Shown here piece after piece: positions 16,303-24,723 of a DNA stretch of 41,402 bases (positions within the stretch are counted from its first letter, which is position 1; each line of letters opens with the position of its first letter). Below the pieces are notes generated by a model that was not told where the DNA came from, did not search any database, and saw only the letters and a list, made by a program, of their open reading frames with translations. This stretch comes from JADJLQ01 sp964405735 (lineage in GTDB: Bacteria > Bacteroidota > Bacteroidia > Chitinophagales > Saprospiraceae), in contig CAYOPD010000024.1 of the NCBI GenBank assembly GCA_964405735.1, positions 1 through 41,402 of the forward strand, read 5' to 3'. Both the position numbers and the translations under genes were made by a program.

Positions 16303-16743
16303 ATGACTGTCCTGATCCTCTTGAGCCTTTTGTTTACGACCGGCAAAGCTCCAGTAACCTGGAGCCATTCCGTAGTGAAGGCGGGAACCCAGGAATACAA
16401 CATCATTTTCACGGCGACCATCGAGGATGGCTGGAACATATACTCCCAGTACCTTGCCAGCGATGAAGGGCCCGTAAAGACCTCCATAACCTTCCAACCC
16501 GGCTCCCATTTCGCCCTGGTTGGTAAAAACGAGGAAGCGGGCACCATCAAAAAAGGCCACGACGAAATGTTTGACATGGAGGTCATCAAAATCAGTAAAA
16601 AAGGCACCTTTACCCAAAAAGTCAAAATCTTCGATACCACAAAGCCCATTACCGGGGTCATCGAGTATATGTGTTGCAACGATTTGCAGTGCCTTCCTCC
16701 CAAAGAAGTGCCTTTTACGATTGATCTGACTTCGGCAAAATAA
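16303..16743 (+). CDS. Stand-alone DsbD alpha-domain-like periplasmic protein
   Basis: A 146-residue exported protein consisting of a short signal peptide (about 1-16) and a single immunoglobulin-like domain of the DsbD N-terminal (DsbD-alpha) type. Conserved points include 'WSHSV', 'GWNIYSQYLASDEGP' and the C-terminal 'C124-C125-NDLQ-C130-LPP', corresponding to the redox-active cysteine pair of DsbD-alpha. It is clearly paralogous to residues 20-140 of the next gene, which starts five bases after its stop. It may accept or pass on thiol electrons from the adjacent full-length DsbD. The ATG at 16303 is preferred to a TTG two codons earlier. Confidence 0.85.
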   Translation: MTVLILLSLLFTTGKAPVTWSHSVVKAGTQEYNIIFTATIEDGWNIYSQYLASDEGPVKTSITFQPGSHFALVGKNEEAGTIKKGHDEMFDMEVIKISKKGTFTQKVKIFDTTKPITGVIEYMCCNDLQCLPPKEVPFTIDLTSAK

Positions 16744-16748
16744 GATAC

Positions 16749-18776
16749 ATGGTCCTTTTGTTTACCTTCCTCTGGAGTTTTTTGCAAATTGGCATTGGAG
16801 ACTCCAAACCCGTCCAATGGTCGCACCGCATCGAAAAGCTTGACTCCTCCCGGTACCAGTTGATCTTCGAATTGAAAGTCATCAAGGGATGGGGAACCTA
16901 TAGCCAATACCAGGAAAGCCCTGAAACGGCAGTCAAACCGATTGAATTCCATTATGAAGATTCTTCGTCCCTCCGCTTTCTTGGAAAAAATGAGGAATCG
17001 GGCCATATCAAAAAAGGATTCGATAAGGTATTTGAGGAAGAAGTGGTCAAAATCACCGAAGAAGCCCGGTTTGTCCAGATGGTTGAGATTATACATCCGG
17101 GTCAGGCCATCACCGGCTATGTGGATGGGATCGTTTGTGACGATGTGCAGTGCATTCCGTTTGATTATGAATATTCATTCACCGTTCCGGGCATGAGCCT
17201 CGCGGCCGATAAAAATGTACCGGCTTCTGATTCGGAAAAAAAAGTACTTGACCAGGCCGTCAGCAGCCTGCAATCCAGTTACAGCAGCGTCACCAGCGGT
17301 TGTGCCACCGAAGAAAGAAAAATTGATGTCTCCCTGTTTTTGACTTTTATTTTCGGATTTCTGGGAGGGCTGCTTGCTCTGCTTACCCCCTGTGTTTTCC
17401 CCCTGTTGCCGCTGACCGTCAGTTTTTTTACCAAAAGCAGCCATAACCGGGCAACGGGCATACGCAACGGGATTCTTTATGGATTGGCCATCATAATGAT
17501 TTATGTGGCGCTCGGCCTGCTGATTACTTCCCTATTCGGTGAAACCGCCCTCAATGACCTTTCGACCAACTGGCTGGCCAACCTGTTGTTCTTCATCATC
17601 TTTGTGGTCTTTGCTTTTTCGTTTTTCGGTTATTACGAGATCACGCTGCCCAGCAGCTGGAGCACCAAGACGGATGCTCTTGGCCGAAGCGGTAACCTGC
17701 TTGGCATCTTTTTTATGGCTTTCACCCTGGCCATTGTATCTTTTTCCTGCACCGGTCCCATCATTGGCACCGCCCTGGTTTCATCTGCTACCAGCAAAGT
17801 CGGGCCTGCCGTCGTCATGTTTGGATTTTCACTGGCCCTGGCTCTGCCCTTTGGACTATTTGCCGCTTTTCCTGCCTGGTTGCAATCCCTGCCCCGCTCA
17901 GGCAGCTGGATGAACAGCGTGAAAGTGGTCCTTGGCTTCCTGGAACTGGCCCTGGCCTTAAAATTCCTATCGGTTTCGGACATGACCTCACACTGGGGAA
18001 TCCTTAAATATGAAGTTTTTATGGGCCTGTGGATCCTCATTTTTGCGGCCATGACCGCCTATCTGATGGGCTGGTTCCGTTTCCCCCATGACAGCCCATT
18101 GAAAAAAAGAAGCACCCTGAGAACGGCCTTTGCCGCCTTGTCAGCCGTCTGGACCCTCTACCTGGCTACCGGTTTTCTTTTTAATGAAAAAACAAAGACC
18201 TATCAGTCGCTTTCCCTGCTCAGCGGACTTGCTCCTCCCGCCTATTATAATTATTTTAATCCCCTTCCCGAAGTCAACCCGGAACTGAAGGCACGCTTCG
18301 TTTCCTTTTCCAAATGCGCCAACAACCTCGATTGTTTTAAAGATTACCAGGAGGGTCTGGCTTATGCCAAAGAAGTTCAAAAGCCCGTTTTATTGGATTT
18401 TACGGGTTATGGTTGTGTCAACTGCCGTAAAACGGAAGAGCACATCTGGGTCAAGGATGAAATCTGGAGCAGGCTTGCTGGTGATTTTATCCTGGTCTCT
18501 TTGTATTGTGATGATGAGACTCCCCTGAATGAAGTGATTTATTCAAAAAGCCGGGATAAAAAGATCCGAAACGTAGGCAACAAATGGGAAGATTTTCAGA
18601 TTGTAAATTTCCAGCAGAATTCCCAACCGCTTTACGTGCCGGTGGATCCCAACGATCAACAGGTGCTCATTCCGGCCAGGGGCTATCGCAGCAGCATAAA
18701 GGGCTATCAGCAATTCCTCGATTGTGCTTACGAAGCGTTCAAATCCAAACAGGCGGGATTGCTTGGGAACCGCTGA
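16749..18776 (+). CDS. dsbD: Thiol:disulfide interchange protein DsbD
   Basis: A 675-residue inner-membrane protein that moves electrons from cytoplasmic thioredoxin to periplasmic thiols. Residues 1-18 form a signal peptide. Residues 20-145 form the alpha domain with Cys130 and Cys135. About 190-480 is the eight-helix beta domain with Cys215 in 'LTPCVFPLLPL' and Cys334 in 'SFSCTGPIIG'. About 510-670 is a thioredoxin-like gamma domain with the active site C556-V-N-C559. A cysteine pair is thus present in each of the three domains, so the relay looks complete. It is directly preceded by a duplicate alpha domain. The stop is one base from the stop of the convergent lytic transglycosylase. Confidence 0.94.
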   Translation: MVLLFTFLWSFLQIGIGDSKPVQWSHRIEKLDSSRYQLIFELKVIKGWGTYSQYQESPETAVKPIEFHYEDSSSLRFLGKNEESGHIKKGFDKVFEEEVVKITEEARFVQMVEIIHPGQAITGYVDGIVCDDVQCIPFDYEYSFTVPGMSLAADKNVPASDSEKKVLDQAVSSLQSSYSSVTSGCATEERKIDVSLFLTFIFGFLGGLLALLTPCVFPLLPLTVSFFTKSSHNRATGIRNGILYGLAIIMIYVALGLLITSLFGETALNDLSTNWLANLLFFIIFVVFAFSFFGYYEITLPSSWSTKTDALGRSGNLLGIFFMAFTLAIVSFSCTGPIIGTALVSSATSKVGPAVVMFGFSLALALPFGLFAAFPAWLQSLPRSGSWMNSVKVVLGFLELALALKFLSVSDMTSHWGILKYEVFMGLWILIFAAMTAYLMGWFRFPHDSPLKKRSTLRTAFAALSAVWTLYLATGFLFNEKTKTYQSLSLLSGLAPPAYYNYFNPLPEVNPELKARFVSFSKCANNLDCFKDYQEGLAYAKEVQKPVLLDFTGYGCVNCRKTEEHIWVKDEIWSRLAGDFILVSLYCDDETPLNEVIYSKSRDKKIRNVGNKWEDFQIVNFQQNSQPLYVPVDPNDQQVLIPARGYRSSIKGYQQFLDCAYEAFKSKQAGLLGNR

Positions 18777-18777
18777 T

Positions 18778-19695
18778 TTATTTTGGCACTTCTATCTGAT
18801 AGGTTTTTTTCAGTTTGTTGGTAAGGCTGGACGTCCGGAGCCAGGGGTTCATTAATTTCAGCATCCGGTAAGTAGTCCCATGTTGCCTTGCCCATTCCCC
18901 GAGGTTGGCAATTGGGGTGTTCACTTCGATTTTTCGGGTCCCGTTGCGATTGTATTTTTCCTCCGGCTGTATAAAAAAACCATAGTCATCCGGATGTTCC
19001 ATGATATCCTTCATGGCCAGGAGCCTGAAAACATAACGGGAGGACTCATCATTGATATTGAGATCGTAATAAGATGCTTCGCCCTGGCGTCCAAGTTCTT
19101 TGGAAAGGTTGCCTTCCCCTGCATTGTATGCGGCCGCGGCCAGGGTCCAGGTGCCAAAGCGCTGCTTGTATCTCAGGATATGGCGGCAGGCTGCTTCGGT
19201 TGCTTTCTCAAAATGATATCTTTCGTCCACCTCCTCATTCACCTCCAGGTCATACGATTCGGCCACGGGTTTCATAAATTGCCAGATGCCCTTGGCTCCT
19301 GCCGGAGACGTTTCATTGCGCAGGGAGGTTTCGATTACCGGGATGTATTTAAAATCATCCGGGATCCGGTATTTGGCAAGCACTTCCTCAATGACCGGAA
19401 AATACCGCTGAGCGGCTTTGATGCAAAGGATGGAATTGGAATGCCAGTAGGTATTGACCAGCAATTCCCGGTCCAGCCGCTCACGAACATCGAAATTCTG
19501 TATGGGAACGATTTCTCCGCCAAAAGTATATTTCTCACGGATGGGAACGGCATGGATCGCCTGTGGTATTTTTAATTCCTTTTCTTCCCTGTTGTTTTCG
19601 GCTCCACCTTTTTCCGGTTTCACATAAGAAGTAAACAGCAGTCCCGACAACAAACCGGCCAGCACAAAAGAATACAGGTTAATCAGTTTTTTCAT
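18778..19695 (-). CDS. Lytic transglycosylase (SLT/MltD-like)
   Basis: A 305-residue exported muramidase-type enzyme that cuts peptidoglycan to give 1,6-anhydro ends. An N-terminal hydrophobic signal (about 4-23) is followed by the GH23 SLT domain: Glu122 in 'PVIETSLRN' is the catalytic acid, then 'SPAGAKGIWQFM' (130-141) and 'AAAAYNAGEGNL' are the standard motifs. The C-terminus ('WARQHGTTYRMLKLMNPWLR...YQIEVPK') looks like one degenerate LysM-like module that might bind peptidoglycan. It stands alone with its own promoter and a leader of about 70 bases. Confidence 0.92.
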   Translation of the reverse strand: MKKLINLYSFVLAGLLSGLLFTSYVKPEKGGAENNREEKELKIPQAIHAVPIREKYTFGGEIVPIQNFDVRERLDRELLVNTYWHSNSILCIKAAQRYFPVIEEVLAKYRIPDDFKYIPVIETSLRNETSPAGAKGIWQFMKPVAESYDLEVNEEVDERYHFEKATEAACRHILRYKQRFGTWTLAAAAYNAGEGNLSKELGRQGEASYYDLNINDESSRYVFRLLAMKDIMEHPDDYGFFIQPEEKYNRNGTRKIEVNTPIANLGEWARQHGTTYRMLKLMNPWLRTSSLTNKLKKTYQIEVPK

Positions 19696-19772
19696 ACCCT
19701 ATGGATTATGGATGAATGGTGAAATAGAAACAGTCCCTGAAAAACCTCTTGTTTATTCAGGTCAAAGCAAGA

Positions 19773-19780
19773 CAAATTTA
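19773..19780 (-). promoter_or_regulatory. Predicted -7 element of the lytic transglycosylase
   Basis: TAAATTTG on the minus strand matches TAnnTTTG. It implies a leader of about 70 bases, longer than for other genes here. Confidence 0.45.
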
Positions 19781-19816
19781 AACCAGAATAACCAGTAAAT
19801 TAAAATTTAACAGGCT

Positions 19817-20338
19817 TCACACTACCCGGGGTCTTTTGAAGATCGGAACGGTGCTGCAGGGTTCCCCATACATTATACTTTGAGCCAGGGGTTGCAGCTG
19901 ACTTGCAATGGCCAGATAAGCCGATGCTGGAAGTTCTTTGTCGCTGCATCCTTTAATGACCACCCGCTTGCCGCGCAGGTACTCCCAGTCTTTTTGTTTT
20001 ATCCGGTCAAGAAGGACTTGTTCAAGTACAGCCTGTTCGTTGCCATGGCAGATGGATTTGGCTACCGGTGCGGCATAAGCGGCGACCAGCATATAGGCCC
20101 ACATCGGGATGACGGCATCGGTACTGCAATGCACCGCCAGGATCTTGTCCTGGTATAAAGTCCAGTCCGTGGACTTTAATGCTTCACGAAAATCTTTTTC
20201 CTTAAGAATAAGGCCCTGAAACAAATAATCTTTCAGATCAAAGGGAACCACCGCTGCATCCCGGATCATATCATCCAGGGCTATGGTCTGAAGGTCACTT
20301 TCGGCTACGCGGTTGACTAATGTGGTTTCTGTGTTCAT
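19817..20338 (-). CDS. DUF2480 family protein
   Basis: A 173-residue cytoplasmic protein. 'LVNRVAESDLQTIALDDM', 'VVPFDLKDYLFQGLILKEKDFREAL' and the C-terminal 'YGEPCSTVPIFKRPR' are recognisable DUF2480 hallmarks. Conserved cysteines (C70, C96, C130 and the final 'EPC') stand out, but no metal site is established to my knowledge. Its ATG overlaps the scpB stop as ATGA, so it is translationally coupled to a chromosome-condensation gene; any role there is inference. Confidence 0.88.
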   Translation of the reverse strand: MNTETTLVNRVAESDLQTIALDDMIRDAAVVPFDLKDYLFQGLILKEKDFREALKSTDWTLYQDKILAVHCSTDAVIPMWAYMLVAAYAAPVAKSICHGNEQAVLEQVLLDRIKQKDWEYLRGKRVVIKGCSDKELPASAYLAIASQLQPLAQSIMYGEPCSTVPIFKRPRVV

Positions 20339-20952
20339 TCGCTGTTTTTATTGGCCGACAAATCCTGTTCCAGGTCCATGACCATGCGTTCAATAGGAAT
20401 CTCTTCCCCTACCTCATTGAATCCATGGTCAAATTCCTTAAGCGTCGGTAATTGATCAATGCTTTTGAGGCCGAAATAGTTCATAAACTTTTCACTCGTC
20501 ACATACAGGATGGGTTTCCCCGGACCCTCGGCCCGGCCTTCTATGGCGATCAGTTCTTTCTCCAGGAGTTTCTGGATGGTATGGTCGCAATTTACGCCGC
20601 GGATACGCTCGATCTCAGGTTTAGAAACAGGTTGTTTATACGCAATGATGGCCAGGGTCTCCAATGCGGTGCGGCTAAGGCGTTTCTGGCTCATCTGGTT
20701 GAGGAAAGTCCTGACAATCGGATGATAGGCCGCTTTGGTCAAAAACTGAAACCCTTCCGCGATTTCATTAAGTTCGAAGGCGAAATCATCGGAGGCGTAT
20801 TTCGATTTTATTTTTTCAAGGCATTCCAGCACCAGGGTTGGTTCTATTTTTTCTTTGTGATAGGCTTCCAGGCAGGCGATCAGATCTTCCGTTTTGAGGG
20901 GCTCGGAAGAGATGAATATGAGGCTTTCTATCTGAAGTTCAAGTAATTCCAC
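20335..20952 (-). CDS. scpB: Segregation and condensation protein B
   Basis: A 205-residue kleisin-associated subunit of the SMC-ScpA-ScpB condensin. It has the paired winged-helix layout: 'IESLIFISSEPLKTEDL' at the N-terminus, and the family signature 'LSRTALETLAIIAYKQPVSKPEIERIRGVNCDHTIQKLLEKELI' in the second half. 'GRAEGPGKPILYVTSEKFMNYFGL' follows as usual. ScpA is not in this window. It is transcribed divergently from coaX and coupled to the DUF2480 gene by a 4-base overlap. Confidence 0.95.
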   Translation of the reverse strand: MELLELQIESLIFISSEPLKTEDLIACLEAYHKEKIEPTLVLECLEKIKSKYASDDFAFELNEIAEGFQFLTKAAYHPIVRTFLNQMSQKRLSRTALETLAIIAYKQPVSKPEIERIRGVNCDHTIQKLLEKELIAIEGRAEGPGKPILYVTSEKFMNYFGLKSIDQLPTLKEFDHGFNEVGEEIPIERMVMDLEQDLSANKNSE

Positions 20953-20972
20953 TGAGGAGGTTTTTAAAAGCT

Positions 20973-20980
20973 CAAAATTA
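20973..20980 (-). promoter_or_regulatory. Predicted -7 element of scpB
   Basis: TAATTTTG on the minus strand matches TAnnTTTG, 20 bases before the ATG at 20952. It lies in the 62-base divergent gap shared with coaX; a clear coaX element was not found. Confidence 0.45.
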
Positions 20981-21014
20981 ACCTAATTTCACTTCATCGG
21001 CATATTTTACAGGC

Positions 21015-21773
21015 ATGAAGCTCCTCGTAACAGACATAGGAAATTCAGATACCGTATTTGGAATCTGGCATCCCGGAGAGAATGCCCCCCTGGTATTCCG
21101 GCTCGAAACCGCTTCTCTAATCAATGACCCTTCGCTTTTGGCCCAATTCCTGCAGAAGGTCCTCGGCGGCTTTCAATTGCCGCAACAGGTGATTGTGAGC
21201 AGTGTGGTGCCCGCGGCGACCCAACAGGTCACCAGGGCGCTGGGAGCCTGGAGCAAACGGGAAATCAAACTGCTGGAAAAAAGCCAGTTCGGAAAACTGC
21301 CCCTTGCAATCTTAAAGCCTGATGAAATAGGAACCGACCTGGTTGCCAATGCCCTCGCTGCCCACGCCTTATCCAAGGGGCCAAGCATCGTAGTTGATTT
21401 TGGCACCGCCCTCAGTTTTACCACCGTTGATTCCAACGGTGCCATCCTGGGAGTAAGCATTGCCCCGGGCCTTCTCACTGCCCTTCAGGCGCTCACCACC
21501 CATACTGCCCAATTGCGAAGCGTTCCTCTTCAGATGCCTCATTCGGCTTTGGGTAAAAACACGGAAGAAGCGATCCAGACGGGAATTCTGTATGGATACG
21601 ACGGCCTGGTCAGGGGTATCGTCAAAGCCCAGGAAAAAGAACTGGGACTCGATTTGTTTTTGATCGCGACCGGTGGGCTGAGCAAAAGCATCCATACCCT
21701 GCAAGACCGCGTGAACCTCTATGCTCCCAACCTGACCCTGGAGGGACTTAAAATTGCGGGACAGTATTTATAA
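21015..21773 (+). CDS. coaX: Type III pantothenate kinase
   Basis: A 252-residue ASKHA-fold kinase that phosphorylates pantothenate, the first step of coenzyme A synthesis. D7-I-G-N-S-D (7-12) is the phosphate-binding loop, 'GTDLVANALAA' (106-116) the pantothenate-binding segment, and 'VVDFGTALSFTTVD' (126-139) with Asp128 the second phosphate motif. 'GVSIAPGL' follows. Length and motifs match CoaX rather than CoaA. Type III kinases are not feedback-inhibited by CoA and typically need a monovalent cation. It is the first gene after the divergent scpB promoter and is followed by a 275-base gap before radA. Confidence 0.95.
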   Translation: MKLLVTDIGNSDTVFGIWHPGENAPLVFRLETASLINDPSLLAQFLQKVLGGFQLPQQVIVSSVVPAATQQVTRALGAWSKREIKLLEKSQFGKLPLAILKPDEIGTDLVANALAAHALSKGPSIVVDFGTALSFTTVDSNGAILGVSIAPGLLTALQALTTHTAQLRSVPLQMPHSALGKNTEEAIQTGILYGYDGLVRGIVKAQEKELGLDLFLIATGGLSKSIHTLQDRVNLYAPNLTLEGLKIAGQYL

Positions 21774-21800
21774 TCAGCGATCCCATTTGGTAAAAATAAA

Positions 21801-21838
21801 ACAGGGCACCTTAACTGATAAACAGCAAAGCACCCTGT
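21801..21838 (+). other. Inverted repeat after coaX
   Basis: ACAGGG at 21801-21806 pairs with CCCTGT at 21833-21838 over a 26-base loop. There is no T-run, so a terminator role is uncertain. Confidence 0.3.
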
Positions 21839-21865
21839 ATAAACCCCAAAAAACCAATTGTCGAC

Positions 21866-21885
21866 CCAACCAGTCGCCTGGTTGG
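21866..21885 (+). other. Perfect 8-bp stem, 4-base loop hairpin between coaX and radA
   Basis: The arms CCAACCAG and CTGGTTGG flank the loop TCGC. The structure is followed by AT-rich sequence but no continuous T-run. It could be a terminator without the usual tail, an RNA-processing site or a protein-binding site. The rest of the 275-base gap contains no coding region I can support. Confidence 0.6.
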
Positions 21886-21985
21886 AATCAATATTTAGAT
21901 TAAAACCCACTGATCTTTATCCGTGCTGTTTCTAACCCTTTTTCGATCAATTTCTTAGATCAAAGGTCCCCTCGATAAAATAAAA

Positions 21986-21993
21986 TAATTTTG
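21986..21993 (+). promoter_or_regulatory. Predicted -7 element of radA
   Basis: TAATTTTG matches TAnnTTTG and gives a leader of about 50 bases to the ATG at 22049. Confidence 0.5.
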
Positions 21994-22048
21994 ACCCGGA
22001 TTAGCCGGTGGGGTGATTTATATTAGACCCGTTGATGACCGAAATTAT

Positions 22049-23416
22049 ATGAAACTCAAAAAAGTATATTTTTGTTCAAATTGCGCAGCAAAAAGCCCAA
22101 AATGGATCGGCCATTGCCCTTCCTGCGACCAATGGAACACCTATGTCGAAGAGATTGTTGACGTTTCAAGACCCGGTGACGCCCTGCAAAAAGCTTTTCG
22201 TTCCCAAAAACCCGGTGTGAAGCCGGTTTTACTGGCTGATATCCAAAAATCTGCGGAAAAGAGGCTGATCACCCCGGACCACGAACTCAACCGGGCCCTT
22301 GGTGGAGGCATTGTGCAGGGATCCCTCATCCTCATAGGTGGCCAGCCCGGCATCGGAAAGTCCACGCTGATGATGCAACTCGCCCTCAACCTGAAGGCTA
22401 AAATCCTTTATGTTTCAGGGGAAGAAAGCGAGGAGCAGATCAAAATGAGGGCCGACCGCATGGGCCTGGTCCCCAATTCCTGTTATATTCTCACCGAAAC
22501 CGACCTCAACCGGGTTCTCGATGAAATCCAGGTCATGCAGCCTGAATTGGTGATCATCGACTCCATCCAAACCCTGACCCTGCCTGCCGTGGAATCCATT
22601 CAGGGCAGCATCACCCAGGTCAGGGAGTGCACCGCTGAAATTCAGCGGTTTGCCAAACATAGCGGGATCCCTTTTGTACTCATTGGGCATATTAATAAAG
22701 AAGGGATGATCGCCGGCCCCAAAGTGCTCGAACACATCGTGGACGTGGTGCTTCAGTTTGAAGGCGATTCGCTTCATGCATACAGGATCTTACGCACCCG
22801 GAAAAACCGATTTGGTTCCACAGATGAAATGGGCTTGTATGAAATGCAGGCCAATGGACTCCGGCAAATTCACAACCCTTCCGAGCTCTTGTTGTCCCAG
22901 ACTCAGGAAAACCTCAGTGGAAGTGCGGTCTGTGCCACTGTCGAGGGAATGCGGCCGGTCCTATTGGAGGTTCAGGCACTCGTAAGCACCGCGCTTTATG
23001 GTACCGCCCAGCGTTCGGCCACCACCTTTGACCTCAGGCGGCTCAGCATGCTCCTTGCTGTATTGGAAAAAAGGGTGGGCCTCCGGTTTTCAACCTATGA
23101 TGTATTTCTCAACATAGCCGGAGGACTGAAAATCAATGACCCCGCCCTTGATCTGGCTGTGGTGGCTGCCCTGGTCTCTTCCCTGCAGGATATGGCCATT
23201 GATAAAAACATTGCTTTCGCCGGGGAGGTCGGCCTGAGCGGGGAAATACGGGCCGTAAGCAGGGTCGAACAACGGATCCAGGAAGCGGAAAGGCTCGGGT
23301 TTACACGCATTTATATATCCACCAACAACCTCAAGGGACTATCCAAAACAAAATATAAAATTAAAGTAACCGCCCTTGGCAAGGTCAATGACCTTCTGGG
23401 TGATTTATTTGGATAA
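22049..23416 (+). CDS. radA: DNA repair protein RadA
   Basis: A 455-residue RecA-related ATPase that promotes branch migration in recombination. An N-terminal zinc finger has C9, C12, C23 and C26. Walker A is GGQPGIGKST (97-106). The RadA-specific 'KNRFG' follows in the core. The C-terminal Lon-protease-like domain (about 290-455) contains 'YDVFLNIAGGLKINDPALDLAV' and 'GEVGLSGEIRAV'. I chose the ATG at 22049, which begins four codons before the zinc finger region, over a TTG 12 codons upstream. It converges on mqnC with about 50 bases between and no evident terminator. Confidence 0.95.
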   Translation: MKLKKVYFCSNCAAKSPKWIGHCPSCDQWNTYVEEIVDVSRPGDALQKAFRSQKPGVKPVLLADIQKSAEKRLITPDHELNRALGGGIVQGSLILIGGQPGIGKSTLMMQLALNLKAKILYVSGEESEEQIKMRADRMGLVPNSCYILTETDLNRVLDEIQVMQPELVIIDSIQTLTLPAVESIQGSITQVRECTAEIQRFAKHSGIPFVLIGHINKEGMIAGPKVLEHIVDVVLQFEGDSLHAYRILRTRKNRFGSTDEMGLYEMQANGLRQIHNPSELLLSQTQENLSGSAVCATVEGMRPVLLEVQALVSTALYGTAQRSATTFDLRRLSMLLAVLEKRVGLRFSTYDVFLNIAGGLKINDPALDLAVVAALVSSLQDMAIDKNIAFAGEVGLSGEIRAVSRVEQRIQEAERLGFTRIYISTNNLKGLSKTKYKIKVTALGKVNDLLGDLFG

Positions 23417-23467
23417 AGTTTAAAGCGGCTTAAATGTTTGTAAAGTAAAAAGGGGTCATCGGGGATT

Positions 23468-24610
23468 TCAGTTGACCATCAGTCCAATGGACTCAATACG
23501 TTGTTCCTCAATACTTTCAGGCATCTTCCGTTTTTGATAATGCTGGTTCCTGAGCTGGGGCTCGAACCCTGCCTCCCGGATCGCCTGTTGTATTCCCCTG
23601 GCTGTGAACCGGTGAGGAGCACCCGCGGCACTAACCACATTTTCTTCGATCATGATGCTCCCCATATCATTGGCACCGGCATGAAGGCAAATCTGAGCTA
23701 CCGCTTTTCCGACCGTGAGCCAGGAAGCCTGGATATTGGTGATATTGGGTAACATGAGCCGGCTCAGAGCGATCATTCGGATATATTCCTCCGCAGTGGT
23801 ATTGTTTTCTGCTCTTTTTAAGCGCTGAAGGAGAGTTCCTTCATCCTGGAAGGGCCATGGAATGAAGGCCAGGAAACCGGTAGCTCCTTCAGGTTTCTCT
23901 GCCTGAACCTCCCGTATACGGACAAGGTGTTCCATTCTTTCTTCAATAGTTTCCACCGTGCCAAACATCATGGTTGCGGAGGTGGTCAGGTTCAGCCGGT
24001 GGGCCGCCCGCATCACATCCAGCCACTCGTTGCTCAGGCATTTACCCCGGGCGATCAGATTCCGCACCCGGTCAACAAGGATTTCAGCTCCTGCCCCGGG
24101 AAAAGAATCCAGTCCTGCCTCCTTCAGGGCGGTAAGGGTCTCCAGATGTGTGGTGCCTGAAATTTTTGAAATATGTGCTACCTCCGGAGGGCCAAGGGCA
24201 TGAAGCATCAGACCGGGAAACATCCGTTTTAATTCACGGAATAAATTACAATAATAGTCAAGCCCGAGGTCAGGATGGTGCCCTCCCTGAAGCAGGAGTT
24301 GTTCACCTCCGTACCGGAACAATTCTTCAATTTTTACCTTGTATTCATCCAGGCTGGTGATATAGGCTTCCGAATGCCCGGGTACCCGGTAAAAATTGCA
24401 GAATTTACAATTCGCCACACAGACATTGGTGGTATTGCTGTTGCGGTCGATGATCCAGGTGACCACCTTGCCCGGAACCAGTTCCCGCCTCAACCGCTGC
24501 GCTGCTACCATCAGGATGCCCAGCGAGGCATTTCGGTAAAGAAAAGCACCCTCCGCGATATTCAGGAACTCCCTTTGCAGGGCTTTTTCGATCAGGGCTT
24601 CTACGGACAT
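23468..24610 (-). CDS. mqnC: Cyclic dehypoxanthinyl futalosine synthase
   Basis: A 380-residue radical-SAM enzyme of the futalosine pathway to menaquinone. The [4Fe-4S]-binding cysteines are in 'CVANCKFCNFYR' (C-x3-C-x2-C). 'LLQGGHHPDLGLDYY' and 'SFPGAGAEIL' are typical of the MqnC/MqnE/CofH group. 'IIDRNSNTTNVC' and 'GAGAEILVDRVRN' favour MqnC over the related MqnE. Its presence implies menaquinone via futalosine rather than the MenF-MenD route; the quinone would serve the sdhCAB complex in this window. A -7 element lies only four bases upstream of the ATG, so the mRNA may be leaderless. Confidence 0.9.
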   Translation of the reverse strand: MSVEALIEKALQREFLNIAEGAFLYRNASLGILMVAAQRLRRELVPGKVVTWIIDRNSNTTNVCVANCKFCNFYRVPGHSEAYITSLDEYKVKIEELFRYGGEQLLLQGGHHPDLGLDYYCNLFRELKRMFPGLMLHALGPPEVAHISKISGTTHLETLTALKEAGLDSFPGAGAEILVDRVRNLIARGKCLSNEWLDVMRAAHRLNLTTSATMMFGTVETIEERMEHLVRIREVQAEKPEGATGFLAFIPWPFQDEGTLLQRLKRAENNTTAEEYIRMIALSRLMLPNITNIQASWLTVGKAVAQICLHAGANDMGSIMIEENVVSAAGAPHRFTARGIQQAIREAGFEPQLRNQHYQKRKMPESIEEQRIESIGLMVN

Positions 24611-24614
24611 GGTG

Positions 24615-24622
24615 CAAAGGTA
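24615..24622 (-). promoter_or_regulatory. Predicted -7 element of mqnC
   Basis: TACCTTTG on the minus strand is a strict TAnnTTTG match that ends four bases before the mqnC start codon. Either the transcript is leaderless or a downstream start is used. Confidence 0.45.
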
Positions 24623-24653
24623 ATTGGCTATACCGTTATTCGGAATATTTCCT

Positions 24654-24661
24654 TATCTTTG
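24654..24661 (+). promoter_or_regulatory. Predicted -7 element of rimP-nusA-infB
   Basis: TATCTTTG matches TAnnTTTG. The TTG at 24624-24626 is 27 bases upstream, too far for a normal -33 element. The leader of about 55 bases holds the hairpin at 24685-24707. Confidence 0.5.
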
Positions 24662-24684
24662 CAGCGTGCTGATTATGAGTTTTG

Positions 24685-24707
24685 GAAGGGAACGAAAAGT
24701 TCCCTTC
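24685..24707 (+). promoter_or_regulatory. Leader hairpin before rimP (possible attenuator)
   Basis: Perfect 9-bp arms GAAGGGAAC and GTTCCCTTC flank the loop GAAAA. The hairpin is followed by a broken U-rich stretch and then the rimP ATG at 24724, 17 bases on. It lies after the predicted transcription start and before the operon that encodes NusA itself, so it may act as an attenuator under NusA control. The structure is seen; the regulation is inferred. Confidence 0.6.
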
Positions 24708-24723
24708 TTCATTTAAACTAATC

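Noticed and set aside
21719..21910. 63-codon minus-strand open frame after coaX
   Set aside because: It overlaps the end of coaX, lacks a start context and shows no conserved pattern.
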